The notes under the pieces are model-generated. The model had not been told where the DNA came from. It was given only the letters and a program-made list of their open reading frames with translations, and did no database searches. A DNA stretch of 51,281 nucleotides from Clostridiales bacterium (GTDB lineage: Bacteria; Bacillota; Clostridia; Saccharofermentanales; Saccharofermentanaceae), in NCBI GenBank assembly GCA_017428155.1, contig JAFRRJ010000064.1, forward strand, positions 1 to 51,281, read 5' to 3'. The position numbers were made by a program, and so were the translations under genes. This document shows, piece by piece, positions 16,462 through 24,316 of this stretch (positions are counted from its first letter, which is position 1; the number at the start of each line of letters is the position of its first letter).

Positions 16462-17250
16462 CTATTGACCTTCTAATTCGTATAACCGGTACAACCTGCT
16501 GTATGTTTTTTCCCTGAACATCAGCTTGAAGAAACGGCGTTCGGAATTCTTTAACCGGCTTACGAGATGATCCGGTGTAAAAGAGTGTTCTTTGACCACC
16601 CTGACACCTGTGCCTTCAAGCAATTTACCAATATCATCCACGCCATGAACCTCAGTGACACCGACGTCGTTTATGGGATTCTTGTATTTGGTCGCTTTTG
16701 CTCCGAACTCAGTATAGACATCCATCAGCACATTGAGTTTCGGGTATTTGTCTTTCAAAGTCTTGAGCAGTGACTTTAATCTGTCATTGGAAAGATACAT
16801 CGAGATGCCTTCAAGAACGATCACAGCGGCATCAGCATCCGGGAGACCCTTTACCGCATCAGTATCCGTGGCATCGAGTTCTGCCATATGATAATTGGGC
16901 GTTTCTTTGAAGTATTGTTTCCGGACAGCAATGACGTCAGGAAGATCACAGTCGAGCCAGAGCTTATAGTTGCGCTTTACCCTGAAGCACCTGCTGTCTA
17001 GTCCGCAGCCGATATGGATGACTATGGCTTCAGGGTTCTGGGCGGTCATTGATTCCGTCCAGTCATCGAAAACCTTCGCGCGCATTGCCATGTTATAGGC
17101 AAGCCACTTGGACTTCGACTTACCCTTAAGCTCAAAGCCTTCCTTATTCCAGATCTCTTCGGCCTTTGTATCCTGCAGTATTATTCCCTGCCGGCTCACA
17201 AACGACTTGCCGTAAAGAGGTATATAAAGTGTCTTGTTAACTTCATTCAT
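16462..17250 (-). CDS. LCMT/PPM-family SAM-dependent O-methyltransferase
   Basis: A 262-residue class I methyltransferase. The SAM-binding motif I is HIGCGLDSRCFR (about residues 79-90), preceded by the AYNMAMRAKVFDDW helix typical of leucine-carboxyl-methyltransferase-like enzymes (a family that includes TcmP and related small-molecule carboxyl O-methyltransferases). The acidic loop LDCDLPDVI and a VLEGISMYL motif follow in order. It lies 44 nt downstream of rtcB on the same strand, so it may be the last gene of the RNA-repair operon; whether it acts on RNA, a protein carboxylate or an unrelated metabolite is open. A palindromic CTAGT-N5-ACTAG lies just before its start and includes a possible TATACT -10 for independent expression. 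Confidence 0.8.
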   Translation of the reverse strand: MNEVNKTLYIPLYGKSFVSRQGIILQDTKAEEIWNKEGFELKGKSKSKWLAYNMAMRAKVFDDWTESMTAQNPEAIVIHIGCGLDSRCFRVKRNYKLWLDCDLPDVIAVRKQYFKETPNYHMAELDATDTDAVKGLPDADAAVIVLEGISMYLSNDRLKSLLKTLKDKYPKLNVLMDVYTEFGAKATKYKNPINDVGVTEVHGVDDIGKLLEGTGVRVVKEHSFTPDHLVSRLKNSERRFFKLMFREKTYSRLYRLYELEGQ

Positions 17251-17293
17251 CAGAATCTAGTATAACACTAGACCTAAGCCAGAAAGATCACTC

Positions 17294-18502
17294 CTAAGCC
17301 TTGAAGTTATATATGGGCTTCAAAACCTCGATTACGTCAACGGATTCCGAGATAACATCGATGATGTCATCCAGTGACTTATAAGCCATCGGAGCCTCAT
17401 CCAATGTCTGACTGTTTACTGATGTAGTGAAGACATCCTTCATCGCTTCCCTGTAATCGTCCATAGAAAGAGTGTTCTTAGCCTTTGTTCTGGACATGAT
17501 GCGTCCGGCACCGTGAGGCGCGGAATAGTTCCATTCAGGGTTGCCCTTTCCTATTGCAAGGACGGAACCGTCTCTCATGTTGATCGGGATAAGGACCTTC
17601 TCCCCCTTGTGTGCAGCGATCGAACCCTTTCTTAAGATCATCTCATCAGTATCGATGTAGTTATGGATAGTGTGGAAGGAATCACCTGCCGAAAGTCCTG
17701 TCTTTTCAATAAGGATCTCAGCCATCTTCTCACGGCTGCGCTTAGCGAATGCCTGGCAGATCTCGACATCGTGGAGATAATCTTCGAGATACTGTCCGGA
17801 AAGATAACAAAGGTCTTCCGGCATGCTTGTCTCTCCTCCGAATACTTTCCAGCGAAGCTCGCTTAGTGCTTTCTGAATCTCTTCCTTCCTGCCCTGCTCC
17901 TTGTAGGTTCTTATGATCTCATCTCTTCTCTCAAGATAATCACCATAACCTCTGTTGAGGTTTATTGCGAGCTTCTGGTAATATTCGGCAACCTGCTTTC
18001 CGAGGTTTCTCGATCCGGAGTGGATTACAAGATACTTTGTTCCGTCGGAAGAAACATCGACTTCTATGAAGTGGTTTCCGCCTCCTAACGTACCTAAGGA
18101 TCTTTCAAGTCTTCTTGTAGCCTTGAGTTCCCTGAAACACTTAAGACCCGTCAAGTCGAATCTCTCCTGTCTTCCTTCCCATACATTCATGCCGGAAGGA
18201 ATAAAATGCGCTGTTGCATCGAGCAGCATGAGATCGATGTCACCCTTGCCGAGATCAACCGTGTACATACCGCAGCCGATATCGACACCTACGACGTTGG
18301 GAACAGCCTTGTCAGTGATGGTCATTGTTGTTCCTATCGTGCAGCCCTTACCGGAGTGAACGTCAGGCATGATACGTATTTTCGAGCCCTCAGTCATAGG
18401 ATAGTCACACATACGTCTGATCTGTTCTATGGCCTCTTCTTCAACCACCTTCGCATAGCAGATGGCAGTGTTGACCTTTCCTTTGATCTCAATATATTCC
18501 AT
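17294..18502 (-). CDS. rtcB: RNA-splicing ligase RtcB
   Basis: A GTP-dependent ligase that joins RNA 2',3'-cyclic or 3'-phosphate ends to 5'-OH ends, used in RNA repair. It is 402 residues, the usual bacterial length. Active-site signatures are all present: VDIGCGMY (metal Cys), GGGNHFIE, HSGSRNLG and the guanylylated-His motif APHGAGRIMSR (His about residue 330). AAAGGA precedes the ATG at 18502. It follows ro60 by 62 nt, with an 8-bp hairpin in the gap. No archease (rtcA/archease-like partner) is visible in the window. The combination with Ro60 and a Y-like RNA points to noncoding-RNA processing or repair under stress. Confidence 0.95.
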   Translation of the reverse strand: MEYIEIKGKVNTAICYAKVVEEEAIEQIRRMCDYPMTEGSKIRIMPDVHSGKGCTIGTTMTITDKAVPNVVGVDIGCGMYTVDLGKGDIDLMLLDATAHFIPSGMNVWEGRQERFDLTGLKCFRELKATRRLERSLGTLGGGNHFIEVDVSSDGTKYLVIHSGSRNLGKQVAEYYQKLAINLNRGYGDYLERRDEIIRTYKEQGRKEEIQKALSELRWKVFGGETSMPEDLCYLSGQYLEDYLHDVEICQAFAKRSREKMAEILIEKTGLSAGDSFHTIHNYIDTDEMILRKGSIAAHKGEKVLIPINMRDGSVLAIGKGNPEWNYSAPHGAGRIMSRTKAKNTLSMDDYREAMKDVFTTSVNSQTLDEAPMAYKSLDDIIDVISESVDVIEVLKPIYNFKA

Positions 18503-18519
18503 AGTAAATTCCTTTCCGT

Positions 18520-18555
18520 AAAAGTCCCCGGCTTTGATAATATTGCACCGGGGAC
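18520..18555 (-). other. Hairpin between ro60 and rtcB, possible attenuator
   Basis: GTCCCCGG (18555-18548, minus strand) pairs with CCGGGGAC (18531-18524) around a 16-nt loop and is followed by TTTT then AC. It could partly terminate or process the ro60-rtcB transcript, setting a higher level of Ro60 than RtcB. Confidence 0.55.
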
Positions 18556-18564
18556 CTGGTTTTC

Positions 18565-20025
18565 TTAAGCAGCGATATTCTCATATCTTTCAGACTTAAG
18601 GACGCTCAGCATGAACTTGTAAGGCTCAAGATTGCCTTCCTTTAGCATCTTGAAAATCTGAGAACTGCAGCCGGATACGAGCGCTACTCCCTGTTCATTC
18701 ATTTTGACGGGCTGCTGAGCATTGCGGCTTCTGACATTCCAGAAGATTATCTGAGGCAGTCTGTAGCCGTATAATGCAAATCTTTTCTTCGCATGCTCGA
18801 AGTTTGTTTCGTCTGCGTTAGCAGCGCAGTAGTCAAACTCCATGTCGGATATGATGTATATCTTATCAGGCATATCCTTCTGCTTCAGTCTGTTCTTTAC
18901 TGCAGTTTTCAGGATGAGCTCGAAAACCTTTCCGATATCAGTATTGCTTACTTCGTTAAAGCTCATGCAGTATCTGACCTTCTCGACAATATCTCTGCCC
19001 CTTATCTCGACCAGTCTGGGATTGGTGGAGAAAGTTATGAAGTGGTTTTTAAATGCACCCTTGTTGTGCTCTGCAAAGTAGATACCCAGAGACTGCGCAA
19101 CTGCTGCAGCGCAGGGTTCGCCGAGAGAATACATTGAACCGGAACCGTCTACAACGGCAAGAGCGTTGTCAGAACCCGTGAAGTCCTCCAAAGCATTCCA
19201 TGTAACGTTCATGGACTTTCTCTCCTGTTTGCTTATGTCAGCACGCCTGATTACAGGTGCGATGACATCGTAAGGAGTAAGTGTGCCGGTGTTCAGTAAG
19301 GACGGATCTGCTGAAGCCCTGTCCATGAACTTGCAGTATCTTTCGACATCGTTTCTTATGAAGGCTCTTCTGTATTTGTAGAGCGCCTTTGAAGGCTGCT
19401 TCTCATACTCGAAAGTGTAGTCCTTTTCCCTTAAGTTGTTCTCGATAATCTTTATCTGAGCTCTTAAGGAAGACAATGTCTTTCTGTACTCGGCTTCGGA
19501 CATGCCAATGGCTTTTGCAATCTTTCTTGCAGTTCTTACCGTTGCTTCGCTTGAAGCATTTACGGAAGGGAGCCACTTTGCGAGCAGGGACACTTCGCCG
19601 CCGGCATTAAGTGCCTGTATATCGCCGGCAAGCGTGGATCTGATGTATTCCAGCGCAGCCTGCTCACAAGGTGTGCCTATAAGTACAAGAATGTCGTCAT
19701 ATCTGCCGTATTCGGCAATGTTAGCGATATTCTTTATAACCGTTTCAGGTTCTGCTTCTGCAAGATACTTCAGGATAACCTTAAAGAATCTTCTCTCACC
19801 CAGACCGCCTCTGATATCTCTTGCAAAGAAGAGTGTCTTAACGGCAAGGTCCCTGTCTTCTGCAAATGCCTTGACGAATCTGCTGATGATCTCTTCGTCT
19901 GAAGCCTGGCGGAGTGCGCCTGCCGTAGCGAAAAGGTCAAGGCAGAAAGACTCTGTGCTCATGTATGTGACAGCACCGTTCTCGGTATATGTTTTGTTAG
20001 CTTCTTTCTTCAAAAACTTCAACAT
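18565..20025 (-). CDS. rsr: Ro60/Rsr-type TROVE-domain RNA-binding protein
   Basis: A 486-residue orthologue of the Ro60 autoantigen, a ring-shaped protein that binds Y RNAs and the ends of misfolded noncoding RNAs. The N-terminal two thirds is a TROVE HEAT-repeat ring, opening with MLKFLKKEANKTY and including LFFARDIRGGLGERRFF near residue 90. The C-terminal third is a von Willebrand A fold with the metal-ion site motif VVDGSGSM (DxSxS intact) at about residue 300. The ATG at 20025 is chosen over a GTG at 20055 because AAGGAG lies 9 nt upstream, and the GTG sits inside an RNA stem. A Y-RNA-like gene lies directly upstream and rtcB directly downstream. Confidence 0.92.
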   Translation of the reverse strand: MLKFLKKEANKTYTENGAVTYMSTESFCLDLFATAGALRQASDEEIISRFVKAFAEDRDLAVKTLFFARDIRGGLGERRFFKVILKYLAEAEPETVIKNIANIAEYGRYDDILVLIGTPCEQAALEYIRSTLAGDIQALNAGGEVSLLAKWLPSVNASSEATVRTARKIAKAIGMSEAEYRKTLSSLRAQIKIIENNLREKDYTFEYEKQPSKALYKYRRAFIRNDVERYCKFMDRASADPSLLNTGTLTPYDVIAPVIRRADISKQERKSMNVTWNALEDFTGSDNALAVVDGSGSMYSLGEPCAAAVAQSLGIYFAEHNKGAFKNHFITFSTNPRLVEIRGRDIVEKVRYCMSFNEVSNTDIGKVFELILKTAVKNRLKQKDMPDKIYIISDMEFDYCAANADETNFEHAKKRFALYGYRLPQIIFWNVRSRNAQQPVKMNEQGVALVSGCSSQIFKMLKEGNLEPYKFMLSVLKSERYENIAA

Positions 20026-20046
20026 TTTCTTTATCTCCTTTTTTAC

Positions 20047-20108
20047 AAGGTGCACCCCGGGCTCCCCCCCGGGGATTACTGAACGAGGCTACTTGCTGTA
20101 TGCACCTT
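20047..20108 (-). ncRNA. Second structured RNA module upstream of ro60
   Basis: On the minus strand AAGGTGCA (20108-20101) pairs perfectly with TGCACCTT (20054-20047). Inside, CCCCGGG and CCCGGGG form a 7-bp stem with loop GGGGAG. Directly after the 5' arm comes TACAGCAAGTA, nearly identical to TACAGCAAATA at the same place in the Y-RNA-like element. It ends 6 nt before the ro60 ribosome site, so it may be a second Y-type RNA module or a 5' leader element that controls ro60. Upstream GTTAC could also pair weakly with GTAA after this module. Confidence 0.5.
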
Positions 20109-20113
20109 TATTT

Positions 20114-20221
20114 CCGTAACATATTTCCAAGACACTCCCCGAAGGGTTCTTTCAAAGGGGGGATTCGAACCCCCGCAGAGACCGCCTGAATATTTGCTGT
20201 AAGTGTCTTATCACGTTACAG
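20114..20221 (-). ncRNA. yrlA: Y RNA-like (YrlA-type) noncoding RNA with tRNA-like domain
   Basis: Outer stem: CTGTAAC (20221-20215) with GTTACGG (20120-20114). An asymmetric internal loop follows (GTGAT against GGAAATAT). Second stem: AAGACACT (20209-20202) with AGTGTCTT (20136-20129). This two-helix stem with an internal loop resembles the Ro-binding stem of Y RNAs. The enclosed domain has a D-arm-like hairpin (CAG-GCGGTCT-CTG, 20188-20176) next to a perfect tRNA T-arm (GGGGG-TTCGAAT-CCCCC, 20174-20158) and then a CCC-TTCG-GGG hairpin (20146-20137). A complete tRNA is ruled out because no 7-bp acceptor or anticodon arm matches the T-arm. The adjacency to ro60 supports the call. The true 5' end is probably near 20266, after a TATACT -10 at 20278-20273; ends are not mapped. 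Confidence 0.7.
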
Positions 20222-20270
20222 CCTTATGATAGCCCTGCCTGTTGGGTTCTTAAAGATGCAGAATTTTGTT

Positions 20271-20341
20271 AGAGTATAACCCCAATTTTATCGGATATTG
20301 TTGTATAATTACGACAGATTCACTTTGAAATGCAACCCCAA
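20271..20341. promoter_or_regulatory. Divergent control region of the RHH-WYL gene and the Y RNA/ro60 operon
   Basis: AACCCCAA occurs at 20278-20285 and again at 20334-20341, the first touching the minus-strand -10 (TATACT, 20278-20273) and the second next to the regulator's ribosome site. A plus-strand TATAAT is at 20304-20309. The paired sites would let the regulator control both directions; this is inference. Confidence 0.4.
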
Positions 20342-20355
20342 ACAGGAGTTATACT

Positions 20356-21354
20356 ATGACCGAGAAATACAAAATATACCTTTCTGAAGACATCAGGACC
20401 AGGCTTTTAAACGATGCCGAACTCTTTGAATTCACAAGGAGTGACGCATCTGTAAACCTCAACGGTTTCTTAAAGGAACTGATCGTAAACTACTTCGATC
20501 AGTACAGAAAAGATTCAGAAGAACTCTTAAGCGGAATAATGGATGATATCGCATCTGTCAGATCTATCAGAAGCAAAGATGCCGCTGCGCTTGCGGGGAA
20601 GATAATCAGCACTTATATAAGAGGCGAATCATCTTCATCCGGCGGCAAAGCCGTAATAACACTCACTGTCAGCGGTCCTTCATACAACATCTTAAAGACC
20701 ATCGAGAATAATCTTCTACAGGATAAGTCATTGTCAGGCTACATGAAGGATATGTTCTTATCTTACCTCTCGATTCCCAGAAGCAGGCGCGAAGAGATTA
20801 TTTTCAAAGACGTCTATGCGGATATCAGAAGAGCCATAGCAGAACATAAACGCCTGTCTCTCTCATCCACGAGCAACGAATACAACTTCACGGTCGAACC
20901 CTACATAATCGCACCTTCCAAGGAAGAGCAGTGCAACTATCTCCTGTGCCGTGATGTTAAGAGCAAAAAGTCAAGAACATTCAGGATCTCAAGAATAAGG
21001 ACGCCTTTTGTTACATCAGACTCTTTTACGCCTGATGAGAGATTCTATGAGAGACTCCATGCAATCGCTGTCAGAAGTCCTCACACGGCTGCCCCTGACA
21101 TCCATGCAGTGATACGTCTTAATGAGGCAGGGAAAAGGAAATACAGACTCATAGTCAAGAACAGACCTCAGGTAACAAAGGTCGACGGCGACATCTATGT
21201 TTTCGACTGGCCGGAAGTTCAGCTCGATGATTATTTTCGAAGATTCGGAAAAGATGCTGTCGTATTGAAGCCCGGAAAACTCAGATCAAGACTCAGGAAT
21301 TACTACTCACAGGCTCTTGAAGCCTATACCGGGGCCGGCGGGGAGAACAATTGA
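20356..21354 (+). CDS. WYL-domain transcriptional regulator with ribbon-helix-helix-like N-terminus
   Basis: A 332-residue protein. Two segments, residues ~1-50 (KYKIYLSEDIRTRLLNDA then NLNGFLKELIVNYF) and ~95-140 (AVITLTVSGPSYNILKTI then LSGYMKDMFLSYL), both look like a beta strand plus two helices of a ribbon-helix-helix fold, so it may be an intrachain RHH pair. Residues ~180-235 match a WYL ligand domain (VEPYIIAP, CNYLLCRD, RTFRISRIRTPF), with the W replaced by N in the WYL tripeptide. Residues ~250-330 fit a WCX-like extension. AGGAG 7 nt before the ATG supports the start. WYL domains commonly sense nucleotide-type ligands in stress and conflict systems. Divergent placement from the Y RNA/ro60/rtcB operon suggests it is that operon's regulator in place of the sigma-54 activator RtcR known from proteobacteria. 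Confidence 0.72.
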   Translation: MTEKYKIYLSEDIRTRLLNDAELFEFTRSDASVNLNGFLKELIVNYFDQYRKDSEELLSGIMDDIASVRSIRSKDAAALAGKIISTYIRGESSSSGGKAVITLTVSGPSYNILKTIENNLLQDKSLSGYMKDMFLSYLSIPRSRREEIIFKDVYADIRRAIAEHKRLSLSSTSNEYNFTVEPYIIAPSKEEQCNYLLCRDVKSKKSRTFRISRIRTPFVTSDSFTPDERFYERLHAIAVRSPHTAAPDIHAVIRLNEAGKRKYRLIVKNRPQVTKVDGDIYVFDWPEVQLDDYFRRFGKDAVVLKPGKLRSRLRNYYSQALEAYTGAGGENN

Positions 21355-21367
21355 TGAATCCCGGCAA

Positions 21368-21404
21368 CAGAAAACGGCAGTGCCTTTTGAAGACACTGCC
21401 GTTT
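21368..21404 (-). terminator. Terminator between convergent WYL and ABC-permease genes
   Basis: AAACGGCAGTG (21372-21382) pairs with CACTGCCGTTT (21394-21404). On the minus strand it is followed by TTTTCTGTT, so it mainly serves the permease gene, and it may also block the regulator's transcript. Confidence 0.7.
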
Positions 21405-21424
21405 CCGGATATATGTAAAAACTC

Positions 21425-23455
21425 TTAAGAGACGATCTTGTAGTATGCGTTAGAGGTTACTTTGTAGATCACCGCATAGAATACTCCGCAGATGACCACG
21501 CAGATTCCCGCACATACGAGAAGCAGGTTCATATTGAAAAGTCCGAAAAGCGTAAGGAGCTTGTCTACGACAGGAAGAACTACCAGCAGATGGATGCCTG
21601 CAACAATGACAGGGATCATGAATACAGTGATCATCTGTGAGTTGATGCTGTTTTTGATCTCCTTGCCGGTCATTCCGACCTTCTGCATGATGCTGAATCT
21701 TGACTGGTCCTCAAGGCCCTCCGAGATCTGCTTGTAGTAGATAATGACTACACAGGATACAAGGAAAATGAGGCTTAAGAGGATGCCGAGGAAGAAAAGA
21801 CCGCCGAATGTGCTTACAAAGTCATCTCTTTCCGCTTCCCTGCTTTCACAATAATAGAGGGTGTATCCCTTGCCCTGAAGCTCGTCCGTCATAGCGGTGT
21901 TTATCTTGTCTGCAAGAGCGATCTGGCCGTCAGAATCAAGTCCCGAATCGAACTGCATATACCATGACCAGGAAACCATTCTGCCGTTTTCGTTGCCCGG
22001 AAGACCTTCAAACTCACGTGCGAGCGACTGAACATCATCAACCACCACGAAAAGCATTATGATCGGCGAACCTGCAGCCGACGGATCGATGGCTGAGATC
22101 TTGTCATCAATTCTTCCGCTGATCTCAAACGTATGATCTCCGATGGTCAGTTCATCTCCTATGTGTATCTTCTTAGCCGTGCCTATGAGCATCTTTCCGG
22201 GTTCGACCTTTTCATTGAAACCGAATGCCCTGTTAAATTCATCGACATCGAAAATCTCGAGTGCCACGATCTTATCATAGTCGATCAGCTGAAATCCGTT
22301 TACCATATTTATGTCTGTTTCAAGCACATCATTATCAAGATAACCGCTTATGGAATAAGCTGAATAACTGCGGATGTTCTTCATCTCAGCGCCGTTCTCT
22401 TCAGTGGTATTCCTGATGATCCTACTCATTCTTTCAGTATGTTGAGAAAGTTCCTCATCGAACCCGAAGTTGCTCATGTACGCGTCGATTTCCTGCGGAT
22501 AACGGGCCTCTAGTGTCTGCTCCTTACCTGCATAGAGAGCCGATGTTGATGAGAGGGTTACGAGGACCATAGTGATGAGGATACAGATGGATGCAAGTCC
22601 CGCACCGTTTCTCTTCATTCTGTAAGCCATGGAAGATACGGATACAAAATGGTTTGTCTTATAATAGTAACCCTTATTCTTCTGAAGCAGTCTGCAAAGG
22701 ATTACAGAACCTGCAATAAGCAGGAAGTATGTTCCGATTATTACCAGAATGACCGCAACGAAGAATAACATAAGAGCTGAAATCGGTTCCTTTATCTTAA
22801 TGGCGATTATATAACCGGCTCCCATTGAGAGGAGTCCGATGATGCCGAGGACCCAGTTAGACTTCGGGGGCTTCTCGCCTGCTTTGCCTGCTGTGATAAG
22901 CTGCGTGGGATTAGCAAATCTGATCTGTCTTACGGAATTTAAGTAGATCAGGAAGAATATGGCCGAGAATAGTATGACAGATGCAACGATGGAACCGCCG
23001 GATACTTTAAAGCTGTAATCCGCCTTTGCTTCGATCATCCTGGTAAACCCCAATTCCGCAAGTTTTGAAAGACCGATACCTGCAAGAAGGCCGAGACCCA
23101 GAGATACTGCCCAGTTGACCACTGATTCCCAGAATAAGATCTTGCCGATATTGCGCTTGTTCATGCCGAGAATACTGTAAAGACCAAACTCTTTCTTGCG
23201 TCCCTTGATAAGCGTTGACTGTGTATAGAAAAGGAATATCGCAGCGAAGATCGCGATGACATAAACTCCGAATCCCAACATTTGCTTTGCGGTTGTTACG
23301 CCCATCATTCCGTCCATTACGTCAGAGAAACCGAGGAAATGAACTATGTAAAAAACTGCGACCATCAGGATGCAGGTGATAAGATACGGCATATAAAGCC
23401 TGCCGTTCTTACGCATTCCGCTGACGGCCATCTTCGGATAGAAACCGGCCTTCAT
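21425..23455 (-). CDS. FtsX-type ABC transporter permease (BceB-like)
   Basis: A 676-residue permease with the BceB plan: first helix near residue 20-40, a cluster of helices to about 320, a ~200-residue extracytoplasmic domain (about 325-545) and a closing set of helices (about 565-670). FtsX-type segments are RKKEFGLYSILGMNKRNIG and the later FSIMQKVGMTGKEI, each before a coupling region. These permeases sense and detoxify peptide antibiotics acting on lipid II or its precursors together with a dedicated histidine kinase. Its start overlaps the ATPase stop (TAATG), so translation is coupled. The antibiotic is not predictable. Confidence 0.88.
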   Translation of the reverse strand: MKAGFYPKMAVSGMRKNGRLYMPYLITCILMVAVFYIVHFLGFSDVMDGMMGVTTAKQMLGFGVYVIAIFAAIFLFYTQSTLIKGRKKEFGLYSILGMNKRNIGKILFWESVVNWAVSLGLGLLAGIGLSKLAELGFTRMIEAKADYSFKVSGGSIVASVILFSAIFFLIYLNSVRQIRFANPTQLITAGKAGEKPPKSNWVLGIIGLLSMGAGYIIAIKIKEPISALMLFFVAVILVIIGTYFLLIAGSVILCRLLQKNKGYYYKTNHFVSVSSMAYRMKRNGAGLASICILITMVLVTLSSTSALYAGKEQTLEARYPQEIDAYMSNFGFDEELSQHTERMSRIIRNTTEENGAEMKNIRSYSAYSISGYLDNDVLETDINMVNGFQLIDYDKIVALEIFDVDEFNRAFGFNEKVEPGKMLIGTAKKIHIGDELTIGDHTFEISGRIDDKISAIDPSAAGSPIIMLFVVVDDVQSLAREFEGLPGNENGRMVSWSWYMQFDSGLDSDGQIALADKINTAMTDELQGKGYTLYYCESREAERDDFVSTFGGLFFLGILLSLIFLVSCVVIIYYKQISEGLEDQSRFSIMQKVGMTGKEIKNSINSQMITVFMIPVIVAGIHLLVVLPVVDKLLTLFGLFNMNLLLVCAGICVVICGVFYAVIYKVTSNAYYKIVS

Positions 23456-24216
23456 TACTGGTCACCTCCCTGAGCAAGAAGCGTCAGCGTATCACTGATG
23501 GACTGGTACATCTGCTGGTCGGTAGCCTGTCCCTTATAGATCTGATGGAAGATCGTTCCGTCCTTGATGAAGAGCACTCTGGAGGCATTGGATGCCGCCT
23601 TTGTTGAGTGTGTAACCATAAGAACTGTCTGCCCCATCTGGTTGACCTTCTTAAAGAGAGCGAGAAGCTCGTCGGAAGACTTTGAATCCAACGCACCGGT
23701 AGGCTCGTCTGCCAGGATCATACGGGGATTTGTGATGAGGGCTCTTGCAACTGCCGCTCTCTGCTTCTGACCGCCGGAAACCTCATAAGGATACTTCTTC
23801 AGGAGTTCTGCGATACCTAAAGTTCCCGCAATCCCGTCAAGCCTCTGCTTCATCTCGGCATGCTTCTTGCCTGCGAGCACCAGAGGGAGGTAGATATTAT
23901 CTTCCAGTGAGAATGTATCAAGAAGGTTGAAATCCTGGAACACGTATCCCAGATTGTCTCTTCTGAACTTTGCAACATCCTTGTCCTTAACTTTGGTAAG
24001 ATCCATGCCGTCGAGGATGACCGTACCTTCAGTAGCCTTATCGAGTGCTGCGATGATGTTAAGGAGCGTTGTCTTTCCTGACCCCGACTCACCCATGATC
24101 GCAACATATTCACCCTTTTCGACGGTGAAGCTTACATTCTTCAGCGCTTCGACTGAAGCACCGCCAAAACGTGTTTTATATACTTTCCTGATATTTCTTG
24201 CCTCAAGCAAACTCAT
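23455..24216 (-). CDS. ABC transporter ATP-binding protein (BceA-like)
   Basis: A 253-residue ATPase of the MacB/LolD/BceA group. Walker A is GESGSGKTT (about residues 41-49), the Q-loop is in YVFQDFNLL, the signature is VSGGQKQRAA, Walker B is MILADEPTGALD, and the H-loop is in MVTHS. The ATG at 24216 with AAAGGAAG upstream gives the usual MSLLEARNIRK start; a longer frame from 24249 is less likely. It partners the permease encoded directly downstream. Confidence 0.92.
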   Translation of the reverse strand: MSLLEARNIRKVYKTRFGGASVEALKNVSFTVEKGEYVAIMGESGSGKTTLLNIIAALDKATEGTVILDGMDLTKVKDKDVAKFRRDNLGYVFQDFNLLDTFSLEDNIYLPLVLAGKKHAEMKQRLDGIAGTLGIAELLKKYPYEVSGGQKQRAAVARALITNPRMILADEPTGALDSKSSDELLALFKKVNQMGQTVLMVTHSTKAASNASRVLFIKDGTIFHQIYKGQATDQQMYQSISDTLTLLAQGGDQ

Positions 24217-24299
24217 AACATGACTTCCTTTCGTATTTTGGATAGCCATAGTCTAGTATTCATGGGAATTCCATTCCTTAAGATGTGCTTACGCAAATC

Positions 24300-24313
24300 T
24301 AACAAGTCTGTCA
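24300..24313 (-). promoter_or_regulatory. Candidate BceR-type operator before the ABC genes
   Basis: On the minus strand TGACA-GACT-TGTTA matches the TnACA-N4-TGTnA inverted-repeat pattern recalled for BceR-like regulators. It lies just upstream of a weak promoter (TTGCGT, 17 bp, TGGAAT) leading to the ATPase gene, so the regulator encoded at 25270 probably activates here. Confidence 0.45.
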
Positions 24314-24316
24314 CAA

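Noticed and set aside
20158..20174. A tRNA gene suggested by the perfect T-arm
   Set aside because: No matching 7-bp acceptor stem, anticodon arm or CCA-compatible end exists at tRNA distances; the surrounding pairing fits a Y RNA better.
24250..24262. A third CTAG-TATT operator before the ABC genes (CTAGTATTC)
   Set aside because: Only half of the inverted repeat is present and the gene function is unrelated; likely chance.
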